Origin: Sandaracinaceae bacterium
Lineage (GTDB): Bacteria > Myxococcota_A > Polyangia > Polyangiales > Houyiibacteriaceae
NCBI GenBank assembly: GCA_020633055.1
Contig: JACKEJ010000013.1
Span: 62,001-126,000 of the forward strand
Direction: 5' to 3'
DNA: 64,000 nucleotides
This document shows positions 22,462 through 31,034 of this stretch, one piece after another. A model generated the notes under the pieces. The model saw only the letters and a program-made list of their open reading frames with translations. It was not told the origin of the DNA and did not search any database. Within the stretch, counting starts at the first letter, position 1, and every line of letters starts with the position of its first letter. The position numbers and the translations under genes are program-made.

Positions 22462-25400
22462 CCCATCAACACGACTCCCGAGGCATCAGCGAGGCCCACA
22501 AGCGCTTCCTGGACGACCTCTCCGCCGCCGTGGACGGCGACGCGGACGCCCTGCGCGCGGCCGAAGACCTGCTGGCCGACTCGGACGAGGCGCGCGACCT
22601 GCTGTTCGACGCCCGCCGCGTGGCGGGTGAGGTGCGCGAGGCTGGTGGCGACTACGTGCCGCAGCCGGACCTCGAGGCGCGCGTGCTGGCTGCGCTCGAT
22701 GCGCGCGGCGCGGAGACACCGAAGGCGGGCGCGACCTCGTCGACGAACGCCGGCCCCGCGCCGAGCGCCGTGAACGCGGCCCCATCGAGCGGGAGCGCGT
22801 CCGTCGCGGGCGTGGCGGCGGCGAGCGCGAGCCCCATGGCCCCGGGCGCGAGCCCCACAGCGGCGAGCGCGAGCCCCATGGCCCCCAGCACGGTCACCGC
22901 GACGAACCCCGGCCTGGCGACCGACCCCGAGCTGACGTCGGGGTCGTCGGCGCGCGCCACGGGCACGGGCGCGGCCACGCCAGACCCGCTGATGAGCCGC
23001 TGGGCTGGGGGTCCCGGGACCACGGCCGAGAAGGCCGCGGCGTTCCGTGCGGCAGCCGCTGAAGGCGCGGAGGCGCACAGCAGCCAGCTGGACACGGTGC
23101 CCGAGAAGCGCATGCGAAACGAGCGCGGTCGCGAGAGCGCGCCCCACGCGGGTGTGCGGCGCTCGGGCCTCGCCTTGGTGGTCGGGGCAGGCGCCGTGTT
23201 CGCCATCGCGGCCGCCGCGGCGCTGGCGTTCGTCGGGTCCAAGATGTTCGAGGGCGAGTCCAACGCGCCGGTCGTCGCCGCCCAGGGCTGGAGCGCCGAG
23301 GTCGTGACCGTCTCGCGGGCGGCGGACCCGTCGAACGAGAGCGGCGTGAGCATCCGCATGGCGGGCGCCAGCGAGTTCCTCCCGGCGGCGCAGGGTGTGA
23401 CGCTGAGTAACGGGGCCACGCTGCGCACCGACGCGCGCACGCGCGCTCTCCTGCGCCTGAGCGACGGAACCGAGCTCACCCTGAACCGCGACACGGAGGT
23501 CTCGCTCGAGACCACGGGCGCGCGGGACCTGCGCCTCGCCCGTGGCGAGCTGCTGGCGGACGTGGCGCACCTCGACGCGGGACCCAACGCCAACCTCTAC
23601 ACGCCCCACGGGCACATCGAGGTGCTGGGCACCAAGTTCCTGCTCACCACCGACGACCAGGTGGCGAGCGTGCAGGTGCTGCGGGGCGAGGTGCGCGCGC
23701 ACGGCGCAGCGGGCGCCACCGAGGTCAAGGCCGGCCAGGAGGGCGTGCTGCGTCCCGGCCAGGCCGCGACCGTGACGCCGGCCATGCACCTGGCGGCGCA
23801 GGTGGGCTGGTCGGAGCTGGGCGACGTGGCGGGCGACGAGGACATGCCCGTGCCGGGCATCGGCGAGCTGCGCGCGCATCGTCCGGGTGAGCGTCAGGCG
23901 CAGGAGCGCCCGCTGGCCATCTCGGAGCACAAGGTGTCCGTGCGCATCGTCGGCAACGTCGCGCGCACCGAGGTGGAGGAGGCCTTCCGCAACGACGGCA
24001 ACGACGTCCTCGAGGGTGTGTATCGCTTCCCCCTGCCCCCCGACGCGCGCGTCGCCAGCCTGCAGCTGCTGATCGACGGCAACTGGGAAGAGGGCGCCAT
24101 CGTCGGGCGTGACCGCGCGCAGGCCATCTGGCGCGGCGTCATCCGCAACGCCACGCCCCAGCAGGAGCGGCAGCAACAGCAAGAGGAGTGGATCTGGGTG
24201 CCCGGCCCCTGGCGCGACCCGGCCCTGCTCGAGTGGCAGCGCGGCGGGCGCTTCGAGCTGCGCATCTTCCCCATCCCGGCTCACGGCGAGCGCCGCGTGC
24301 GCATCACCTACGAGCAGACCATCGCGCCCTCGGCGGCGGGCGAGCGCCGCTACGTGTACCCGATGGCGCACAGCAACGCGGACGACGACTCCACGCGCGT
24401 GGGGCACTTCGAGGTGGACGTGCGCGTCGCGGGGCGCGACGTGGCGGCCAAGGCCGTGGGCTACGAGATGGCCAGCGCGCCCGAGGACGGGGCCGACCGG
24501 CTGCGCTTCTCCGCGCAGAACTTCCGCCCGGCGGGCGACCTGATCATCGACTACCGGCTGCCCGGCGGCGAGGCCGAGGTGCGCTACTGGACGTACCAGG
24601 GCACCGCCACCACGCCCCCCGGTGAGCGCTCGTCGGACCGCAGCGCGCGCCGCAGCGAGTCGCGCCAGAACGCCGAGGACCAGTCGGTGGCGCTGCAGCA
24701 GGCCGTGCACGCCGACGCGCGCCCCTACGTGGTGTTCGCGCTGCGGCCGGAGCTGCCGGCCTGGAACGAGCAGCGCCCGCGCAGCTACGCGTTCGTGGTG
24801 GACTCGAGCCAGAGCATGGTGGGCGAGCGCTTCGAGCGTGCGTCGCAGCTGCTGCAGCGCGTGGTGGGCGAGATGGACCGCCGCGACCGCTTCACGGTGC
24901 TGGCCTGCGACGTGCGCTGCGAGAGCTTCGGTGAGCCCAGCGCCCCGACGGCCGACGTGGTGGCGCGCCTGGCGCGCTTCCTGGACAAGGTCGAGCCGGC
25001 GGGCTCCACCGACGTGGTGATGGCGCTGCGCGAAGGGCAGTCGGCCCTGCTGCGTGGCCAAGAGGGGCGCGACGCGCACGTGGTCTACGTGGGCGACGGG
25101 CTCAGCTCGACGGGCTACCGGCGCGCCGGGCTCGTGGGGGGCCAAGTCAGGGAGCTGGCGAGCTCGGGGGTGTCCTTCAGCACGCTCGGCATCGGGCAGG
25201 ACGCGGACGCGAACGTGCTCTCGGCCGTGGCGCAGGCGGGCGGTGGTCAGTACGTGCCGTTCGTCCCGGGTCAGCGCATCGGCGAGGCCGCCATCGCGGT
25301 GCTGGAGGCCACCTACGGCGCGTCCTTGCGCGACGCCACGCTGCAGCTGCCGGACGGCATCACGGACGTGTCCCCCGCGTCGCTGCCCACGCTTCGCGCC

Positions 25401-26924
25401 GGGCAGGAGGTGCTCGTGGTGGGCCGCATGGCCAGCAGCACGCCCGTCACCGGGCAGGTGCGACTGACCGGCAGCGTCGGCGGGCGTCCGTTCGAGAACC
25501 GCTACCCCGTCACGCTCACGCCCACCACCTCGGCGGGCAACGCGTTCGTGCCGCGGGTCTACGCGACCACGACCATCACGGAGCTAGAGCGCTCGGCCAA
25601 GAGCAACGACAACGCGCGCATCGTGGCGCTCAGCAAGGCCTTCCAGGTGTTGTCCAGCCAGACCTCCATGCTGGTGCTCGAGAGCGAGGCCATGTTCCGC
25701 GCCTTCGAGGTGGACCGCGCGCGCCCGGCCATCACGTGGACGGGCGAGGACGACATCGTGGAGGGCACGTCGAGCGGTCTCGTGGACATGAGCCCGCCCA
25801 TGCAGCAGCCCACGCCCTCCGCCCCGCGAGCGCGCATGGCTGCCGGGGCGAGCGCCGGCCCAGCGATGGAGATGGCCGACATCCGGGAGCCGTTCGGTGA
25901 GGCGTCGTTCGCGAGAAACGAGCAACGCCGCCCGGCGGCGACCACGACGGCGGCCCCGATGGCCGCGCCGATGGACGACATGCTCATGCGCGGTGGTGGC
26001 CGCACCATGCGCCGCATGCGCCGGGTCTCCATCCGCGAAGGCTATGTGCGCTCCGATTCGTCCATCCGCGACCGCGACCTCGAGGCCGTGACCGCGGCCG
26101 AGGCGGCCCTGCGCGAGCAGCCCGACAGCCGCGACCGGCACCGCGCCCTGGTCCGGGCCCTCTCGCGGGCTGGTTCGCTGGTGCGCGCCGAGGAGGTGGC
26201 CCGTCAGTGGGTGGCCCGCGACGCGCTCGACACCGAGGCGCTGACCTACCTCTCTGACGTGGTGGGGCGCCAGGGCAAGCGGGACGCGGCGCTGCGCTAC
26301 CTCTCGGGCGTGGTGGACCTCAACCCCGAGAACGAGGCCCTGCAGGAGCGCCTGGCCCTGGCCTACGAGCGCGCTGGCAAAGCGGAGGCTGCGTGCGGAC
26401 ACCGCGTGGCGCTGGCGGAGATCGACAGCGACGACGTGGACCACGTGGCCGACGCGGCGCGCTGCCGCCGCAGCCTGGGCGACCGCGTAGGCAGCGAGGG
26501 CCTGCTGACGGGCATGGACACCCCGCGCAACGCCGAGCGGGCGCGCACCGCGGTGGACCAACCGGCCTCGCCGGAGACGGTGCGTGGCGACCTCATGCTG
26601 GACGCGACCTGGAGCGGCGCCGACGACGTGGACCTCACGCTCGTCACGCCGCAGGGCACGCGCCTCAGCTGGATGGGTGGCCGCACCAGCGTGGTGGGCG
26701 AGGACGCGGCGCGCAGCGGGCGCGAGCGGCTCGGGCTGCGGCGGGCCGGCGTCGGCAGCTACTACATCGAGGTCTCGCGCGTGCAGAGCGCCGACCACCA
26801 ACCCGTGCGGGGTGAGATCCGCGTCCGCACACCGTCCGAGACGCGCACCATCCCGTTCACGCTCAGCGACCAGCGCGTGGTGGTCGGGCGCGTGGACATC
26901 GTCACGCGCTGGGTGGTGCGCTGA
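22458..26924 (+). CDS. Giant anti-sigma-like FecR/VIT/VWA/TPR membrane protein
   Basis: The 1488-residue protein is coupled to the sigma gene by ATGA. Residues 1-80 resemble a cytoplasmic anti-sigma region. An Ala/Ser/Pro linker with a 39-base tandem repeat follows, then one membrane helix (about 235-262, LALVVGAGAVFAIAAAAALA). Outside the membrane come a FecR-like domain (about 310-440, LRLSDGTELTLNRDTEVSLE), a VIT domain (about 480-610, VEEAFRNDGNDVLEGVYRFP) and a VWA domain with intact MIDAS DSSQS at about 777. TPR-like helices (about 1200-1330) and a C-terminal beta domain (DLMLDATWSGADDVDLTLVT) complete it. It probably senses an envelope or secreted ligand and controls the sigma factor; this is inference from domains and operon. 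Confidence 0.88.
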   Translation: MTHQHDSRGISEAHKRFLDDLSAAVDGDADALRAAEDLLADSDEARDLLFDARRVAGEVREAGGDYVPQPDLEARVLAALDARGAETPKAGATSSTNAGPAPSAVNAAPSSGSASVAGVAAASASPMAPGASPTAASASPMAPSTVTATNPGLATDPELTSGSSARATGTGAATPDPLMSRWAGGPGTTAEKAAAFRAAAAEGAEAHSSQLDTVPEKRMRNERGRESAPHAGVRRSGLALVVGAGAVFAIAAAAALAFVGSKMFEGESNAPVVAAQGWSAEVVTVSRAADPSNESGVSIRMAGASEFLPAAQGVTLSNGATLRTDARTRALLRLSDGTELTLNRDTEVSLETTGARDLRLARGELLADVAHLDAGPNANLYTPHGHIEVLGTKFLLTTDDQVASVQVLRGEVRAHGAAGATEVKAGQEGVLRPGQAATVTPAMHLAAQVGWSELGDVAGDEDMPVPGIGELRAHRPGERQAQERPLAISEHKVSVRIVGNVARTEVEEAFRNDGNDVLEGVYRFPLPPDARVASLQLLIDGNWEEGAIVGRDRAQAIWRGVIRNATPQQERQQQQEEWIWVPGPWRDPALLEWQRGGRFELRIFPIPAHGERRVRITYEQTIAPSAAGERRYVYPMAHSNADDDSTRVGHFEVDVRVAGRDVAAKAVGYEMASAPEDGADRLRFSAQNFRPAGDLIIDYRLPGGEAEVRYWTYQGTATTPPGERSSDRSARRSESRQNAEDQSVALQQAVHADARPYVVFALRPELPAWNEQRPRSYAFVVDSSQSMVGERFERASQLLQRVVGEMDRRDRFTVLACDVRCESFGEPSAPTADVVARLARFLDKVEPAGSTDVVMALREGQSALLRGQEGRDAHVVYVGDGLSSTGYRRAGLVGGQVRELASSGVSFSTLGIGQDADANVLSAVAQAGGGQYVPFVPGQRIGEAAIAVLEATYGASLRDATLQLPDGITDVSPASLPTLRAGQEVLVVGRMASSTPVTGQVRLTGSVGGRPFENRYPVTLTPTTSAGNAFVPRVYATTTITELERSAKSNDNARIVALSKAFQVLSSQTSMLVLESEAMFRAFEVDRARPAITWTGEDDIVEGTSSGLVDMSPPMQQPTPSAPRARMAAGASAGPAMEMADIREPFGEASFARNEQRRPAATTTAAPMAAPMDDMLMRGGGRTMRRMRRVSIREGYVRSDSSIRDRDLEAVTAAEAALREQPDSRDRHRALVRALSRAGSLVRAEEVARQWVARDALDTEALTYLSDVVGRQGKRDAALRYLSGVVDLNPENEALQERLALAYERAGKAEAACGHRVALAEIDSDDVDHVADAARCRRSLGDRVGSEGLLTGMDTPRNAERARTAVDQPASPETVRGDLMLDATWSGADDVDLTLVTPQGTRLSWMGGRTSVVGEDAARSGRERLGLRRAGVGSYYIEVSRVQSADHQPVRGEIRVRTPSETRTIPFTLSDQRVVVGRVDIVTRWVVR

Positions 26925-26958
26925 GCGGCGCACCACCGTCGAGACCCCGAACGTCGTC

Positions 26959-26993
26959 GAGCCCCTGCCCAGCCGAGCGCTGCGCGGGGGCTC
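26959..26993. terminator. Possible bidirectional terminator hairpin
   Basis: Arms GAGCCCC (26959-26965) and GGGGCTC (26987-26993) pair perfectly around a loop of 21 bases, between two convergent genes that end at 26924 and 27007. No T-run follows on either strand, so intrinsic termination is uncertain. Confidence 0.3.
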
Positions 26994-27006
26994 TGCGCGT
27001 CGGGAC

Positions 27007-27660
27007 CTACGCCTCGCGGCGCAGCACCTTGACCGCGTGGTGCACCTGCTCGGCGGTCTCCTCGATGCTGACGTTGCCGTCCACGTGCACGATGTTGTCG
27101 CCGGGGAAGTACCGCCCGATGTCCTTGTAGAACGCCGCCAGCGCGGCCTGCAGCTCTTCTTCCTCGAACAGCTCGCGACTGCCCGAGCGCCCCTGCCGGC
27201 GGCTCGCGGCCTGCTCTGGATCCACGTCCAAGACGATGGTCAGGTCCGGCCGGCGCGCCTGCGCGTTTAGGGTGCGCACCCACGCGATGGTCTCTTCGCG
27301 GTCGGCGCCCGCGGTGAGCGACTGGTAGGCCACGGAGGAGTAGTCGTAGCGGTCGGTGATCACCGTCACGCCGTCCATGAGGTTGGGGACGACCTCGGCG
27401 TCCAGGTGGTCCACCCGGTCGGCCGCGAACAGCAGCGCCATGGTCGTCCAGCGTGGGGCACGCGCCCCGCCGATGCCAGGGACCACCACGCGTCCAGTGA
27501 GCATCTGGCGGATGAGCACGCCGATCGGGCCGTCGCTGGGCTCGCGTGTGGTGTGGATCGGCAGTCCGCGCCCGGAAAGCGTCTCCGATAGGAGGCGGCT
27601 CTGCGTGGTGGTGCCGGCCCCGTCGATGCCCTCGATTGCGATGAGTAGACCCTCGATCAT
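27007..27660 (-). CDS. tmk: Thymidylate kinase (dTMP kinase)
   Basis: This is a 217-residue kinase that makes dTDP from dTMP. The P-loop region reads GIDGAGTTTQSRLL, with Thr where the usual Walker A Lys stands. The rest fits the family: TREPSDGPIGVLIRQML, the DRY-containing DRYDYSSVAYQ (thymidine-specificity segment) and the LID-like ASRRQGRSGSRELFE. Total length is normal for Tmk. The ATG at 27660 is the first residue of the fold. It is convergent with the VIT/VWA gene and lies downstream of the PEGA and FecR-like genes in the same direction. It is probably functional, since Arg residues in the LID can supply charge. Confidence 0.9.
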   Translation of the reverse strand: MIEGLLIAIEGIDGAGTTTQSRLLSETLSGRGLPIHTTREPSDGPIGVLIRQMLTGRVVVPGIGGARAPRWTTMALLFAADRVDHLDAEVVPNLMDGVTVITDRYDYSSVAYQSLTAGADREETIAWVRTLNAQARRPDLTIVLDVDPEQAASRRQGRSGSRELFEEEELQAALAAFYKDIGRYFPGDNIVHVDGNVSIEETAEQVHHAVKVLRREA

Positions 27661-27681
27661 GGCGCGGAAGCTACCACCATT

Positions 27682-28161
27682 TCATGGGACGGGGAGCGCT
27701 CGTCGACCGCTCACGCGCTCTCCGTCGAGGGTGACCGCTCCAGCCCGGACCTCGAGCTCGGGGGGCGACGTGTCGAGCGTCAGATCTGCTTCGGAGCCCA
27801 CCCGCACGACGCGTCCCGCGTGCCGCACGGTGAGCGCCTGGTCCCCGGATCGCACGGAGACCCGCCCGCGTGCGACGTCCACCGCCAGCGGGGCGAGCGT
27901 GATGAACGTGATGAGGCTGTTCTCCTCGACGATCACCCGCCCACCGTCCGGCGCCAGGACCTCCACGCGCCCCCCTGCTGGCGTCTGGACGTGCTCTCCG
28001 CGCTCGAAGGCGCCACGCCGGACGCTCTCGCCGTTCAGCGTGGACTCGAAGGTGGCCACGACGGGTGTGGCGCTGACCGTCGGTCGCAGGGCGCGCACGG
28101 TGACGACGACCACCGCGCACACCGCCGCCACCGCGAGCAGCGCCCGAGTGCGGGCGCTCAT
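27682..28161 (-). CDS. Single-pass FecR-like membrane protein
   Basis: The 159-residue protein begins with one membrane helix (LLAVAAVCAVVVVTVRAL), followed by a beta-rich region. That region includes FERGEHVQTPAGGRVEVLAP, VIVEENSLITFITLAPL and ARGRVSVRSGDQALTV, a compact FecR-type iron/peptidoglycan-signalling fold. It could be an anchor for a surface complex rather than a true FecR. Its ATG overlaps the stop of the PEGA gene upstream, so the two are translationally coupled and likely act together. The substrate is unknown. Confidence 0.75.
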   Translation of the reverse strand: MSARTRALLAVAAVCAVVVVTVRALRPTVSATPVVATFESTLNGESVRRGAFERGEHVQTPAGGRVEVLAPDGGRVIVEENSLITFITLAPLAVDVARGRVSVRSGDQALTVRHAGRVVRVGSEADLTLDTSPPELEVRAGAVTLDGERVSGRRALPVP

Positions 28162-30008
28162 TCTTCCGCCCACGACGGCAGCCCGAACTTGTAGGTGAAG
28201 CCGATCTGCCCCATCAGCCGCACGTCGTGGTCGATCACGCCTGCGCGCAGGAGGTTGGTGAGGATGGGACGCGAGCGACCGGCGACGATCCCCTCGAAGC
28301 GCGCCATGAAGTTCCACGAGTCCGACAAGACCACCTCGGCCACACCACCGATCCGAAGGCGCGCGGCCCCGCGGCGGTCTGGCGCTCGATAGCGGTCCGA
28401 GTGGGTGTCCAGGCCGATCACCGCCGTGACCGTGGCGGCGCTGGCGAGGTGCACGGAGATCAACCCTTCGAGCGAAAACAGGAAGGTGTTGGTGGGCGAC
28501 TCCCGCGGAATCGCGCCGTCCATGTAGCTCTGGGCGCCGCCAAAGCCACCACCGATGCGCACCTGCGCCCCGACCGACAGCGAGGTCAGAGGCCGATACG
28601 CGGTCTTGAAGCGCAGCTCGATCTCGGTGAGCAGGAAGAAGCTGCGCAACGAGATGCCGAGGTCGAGCCAGCGATGCACGCTGCCGCCGGCGCGCGCCTC
28701 GAGCAGGAACGGGAAGCCGGTGGCGATCTCGATGTACGCGTGCCGGTTGGGGGTCAGCGTCGCGGCGTGGCTGCGCAGCGCACGCTGTTGCTCCAGCTGG
28801 GCCAGCTCGGCCTCGGCCTCCTCCTGGGGCGTGGCCGGCCCCTCGCGCACGAGGTCGACCGCGACGTCGCGCGGGCCGCCTGCGCTGAGGGTGATCTGCT
28901 GGGTCTGGGTCGTGTGGTGCTGCGCCCGGACCTCGACGCGGTGGGGACCCACGGGGAACATCCCCTCGAATGGGATGGGCCCGCGGTACTCGTCGTCGAC
29001 GTAGAGGAAGGCGCCGCGCGTGTTGCTCGAGACCCGTAGCAGCACCTGCTCGGGGATCAGCTCGGCGGTGACCGTGCAGGTCTCGCCCAGGCGCACCTGG
29101 CACACGTCGCGGAACTCGCTGTGGCCCTCTGCGATGACGCGGATGGCGTAGGTGCCGGGCTGCGCGCCCTCGAGGATGACAGGGGCCGGGCCGAAGTCCT
29201 GGTCGTTGACGAACACCTGCCCGCGCACGTTGGCGCGCACGACGATGGTGCCCGGCACCTGCTCGACCGGCTCCATCACGAGCACCACGGCGGCCCGGCG
29301 ACCCGCCTCGACACGCACCGTGCGGCGCGCGGTCTGGTAGCCGTTGGCCTCGGCCTCGACGATGTGCTCGCCCGGGGCCACGTCCTCCACGGTGCGCCCG
29401 CCCACGCCGAGTGGGTCTCCGTCCAGAAAGAGACGCGCCGCCAACACGTTGGCTGCCACGTGCAGGCTGCCGGTCACCTGAGCCGGGCGCATGGTGAAGT
29501 GCACGGTGGTGCGCTCGGCGGCCCTCACCTCGACGGTGGTCTCGTAAGGAGACAAGCCTCCCTCACGCGCCTCGACGCGGATGCGGTGGGTGCCCACGCT
29601 CAACCCCTCGACCACGGCGGGTGTCGTGCCGCGCTCTATGCTGTCGACCAGTACGCGCGCGCCCGAGACGTCTCCCGCCACCAGGATCGAGCCCAGCTCG
29701 CCTCCCTGGCTGCGCAGCAGCACGGACAACTGCAGGGTCTGCCCTGGAGTCACGTCCACCCACTGGTTGAACGTGATGTAGCCACGCCGCCCGACCTGAA
29801 CGAGGTGGCGCCCAGGAGCGACGCTCAGCGTGGCGGGCACGTTCCCCGCGTCCGCGCCGTCCACGCGCACGGCCGCGCCCTCGGCGGGAGGGTTCTGAGC
29901 CGTGAGCACCAGCTGGGCCGCCTGGGCCTGCACTGCCGAGGGCGCGCTCAGCGCGGTGAGCGTACCGGCGAGGAGCAGCGTCCGGAGTCCCATCGACGAC
30001 AAGCTCAT
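28158..30008 (-). CDS. PEGA-repeat protein with C-terminal beta-barrel-like domain
   Basis: The 616-residue protein has a signal peptide ending near SAVQAQA. Residues of about 20-390 are tandem PEGA domains, recognisable from repeats such as GARVLVDSIERGTTPAVVEG, LSVGTHRIRVEAREGG, RLFLDGDPLGVGG and GQVFVNDQDFGPAPVILEGA. A Glu/Ala/Gln-rich spacer follows (about 420-450). The last 180 residues have amphipathic strands (WLDLGISLRSFFLLTEIELR; GQIGFTYKFGLPSW) like an outer-membrane barrel. PEGA domains are S-layer-type surface domains. The start at 30008 (MSLSSMGLRTLLLAG) is used; an ATG at 29993 is close. It is coupled to the FecR-like gene. Confidence 0.82.
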   Translation of the reverse strand: MSLSSMGLRTLLLAGTLTALSAPSAVQAQAAQLVLTAQNPPAEGAAVRVDGADAGNVPATLSVAPGRHLVQVGRRGYITFNQWVDVTPGQTLQLSVLLRSQGGELGSILVAGDVSGARVLVDSIERGTTPAVVEGLSVGTHRIRVEAREGGLSPYETTVEVRAAERTTVHFTMRPAQVTGSLHVAANVLAARLFLDGDPLGVGGRTVEDVAPGEHIVEAEANGYQTARRTVRVEAGRRAAVVLVMEPVEQVPGTIVVRANVRGQVFVNDQDFGPAPVILEGAQPGTYAIRVIAEGHSEFRDVCQVRLGETCTVTAELIPEQVLLRVSSNTRGAFLYVDDEYRGPIPFEGMFPVGPHRVEVRAQHHTTQTQQITLSAGGPRDVAVDLVREGPATPQEEAEAELAQLEQQRALRSHAATLTPNRHAYIEIATGFPFLLEARAGGSVHRWLDLGISLRSFFLLTEIELRFKTAYRPLTSLSVGAQVRIGGGFGGAQSYMDGAIPRESPTNTFLFSLEGLISVHLASAATVTAVIGLDTHSDRYRAPDRRGAARLRIGGVAEVVLSDSWNFMARFEGIVAGRSRPILTNLLRAGVIDHDVRLMGQIGFTYKFGLPSWAEE

Positions 30009-30352
30009 GGACGAGCGAGTCGCCGACACGAGCGAACCCCGCGCACGCGGGCGCTCAGTGGACCCTTCGGGGCGAGCGCCAGCGCGCGCTCGCGAGCCTG
30101 CGGCGACACCACGAACGCATGCAAGCGGAGGGCGCGCCGAGGGGACATGCTTCGACAGCCAGTGAACCATGATGCCTGCGTGTGTAGCCTGTCCATGCGC
30201 TTCGCAGCAAGCACGATGGCGCGCATGCGCCGGGCCGCCGCACGTGGCGTCGCGAGGCCAACTGACGCAGCCCGCGCGGGGGGCAGCGTCGGGGGACCCC
30301 CGTGACGCCGCCCCGGTCGGGGACGGACCGTCTGGGGCTCTGGCTCGACCCT
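30009..30352. other. Intergenic region upstream of the PEGA operon
   Basis: Both neighbouring genes run leftward. The gap holds the promoter of the PEGA/FecR-like pair and the end of the upstream transcript. No convincing coding frame was seen. A GC hairpin lies at 30286-30308, and a 10-bp palindrome GCGCATGCGC at 30221-30230 is probably chance in such GC-rich DNA. Confidence 0.5.
30286..30308 (-). terminator. GC-rich hairpin after the unknown gene
   Basis: GCGTCGGGG and CCCCGTGACGC pair with a two-base bulge around a tiny centre, 45-67 bases downstream of the stop of the gene ending at 30353. It could stop that transcript before the PEGA promoter. There is no T-run. Confidence 0.3.
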
Positions 30353-30964
30353 TCAGCCCTTCGAAGCACCGCTGAACGGGCAGCCCGTGGCCTGAGGGGG
30401 GGCCGCGCGCTCCACCGCGGGCCGCACCTTCGGCTCGCCGCTCGGATTGGCCAAGGGGATCAGCGCGCGCAGCGTGACGCCCGTGATCTCCTGGAGCGCG
30501 ATCGCGATGGGCCCGGCCGCGCCCTCCTGGATGGCTGCGTCCACCGAAACGATGCCCTCGCGCGAGAGGCCCTGGGGCACGTCGGCCACGAAGCCCCCGT
30601 AGGCGTGCGCTACCGTCAAGACGAGCTGCTCCACCGTGAGCCACTCGTGGCAGTGCACCACGCGCGCCGCGAGGAACGCATCGCGATCTGCGCGCTGCAC
30701 GCTCCCGCTGGCCAGCTCCCGCCGCGAGGCGTCGAAGCCCGACGGACCAGACCAAGCCGCGACATCGTCGCTCGGCTCGCGGTACCAGAACACCAGGGGC
30801 TGCTCGACGGCGCCAGCCACGAGCGCGTACAGCGAGCGAGGGCCCACCAACAGGTGCTTCAACAGTCCCGCCATGCGCAGCTTGTCGTAGTAGTCCGGGG
30901 ACTTCGACTTGCCGAGGAGGTCTTGGCAGGTCCGCACGAGGAGCCAGCGGGGGTCGACGTTCAT
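30353..30964 (-). CDS. Unknown protein
   Basis: The 203-residue product starts MNVDPRWLLVRTCQDLLGKS. It has mixed helix/strand character, with segments GLLKHLLVGPRSLYALVAGA and TVEQLVLTVAHAYGGFVADV and a short Pro/Ala tail ending ATGCPFSGASKG. There is no signal peptide, clear membrane helix or family motif that I recognise. The ATG at 30964 begins the plausible fold. The gene stands alone between the PEGA operon and a LysR-type regulator, 70 bases from the latter. Confidence 0.6.
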   Translation of the reverse strand: MNVDPRWLLVRTCQDLLGKSKSPDYYDKLRMAGLLKHLLVGPRSLYALVAGAVEQPLVFWYREPSDDVAAWSGPSGFDASRRELASGSVQRADRDAFLAARVVHCHEWLTVEQLVLTVAHAYGGFVADVPQGLSREGIVSVDAAIQEGAAGPIAIALQEITGVTLRALIPLANPSGEPKVRPAVERAAPPQATGCPFSGASKG

Positions 30965-31034
30965 GGGTCGATCCTACGCTGCGCGCCGAGCGCCGGCCAG
31001 CGACCGCGTTCAGCTCCGAGCGACCGCCCCGCCT

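Noticed and set aside
22350..25145. A long minus-strand open frame opposite the VIT/VWA gene
   Set aside because: It is His/Arg/Ala-rich and repetitive, with no motif, and it overlaps a clearly coding gene with domain matches.
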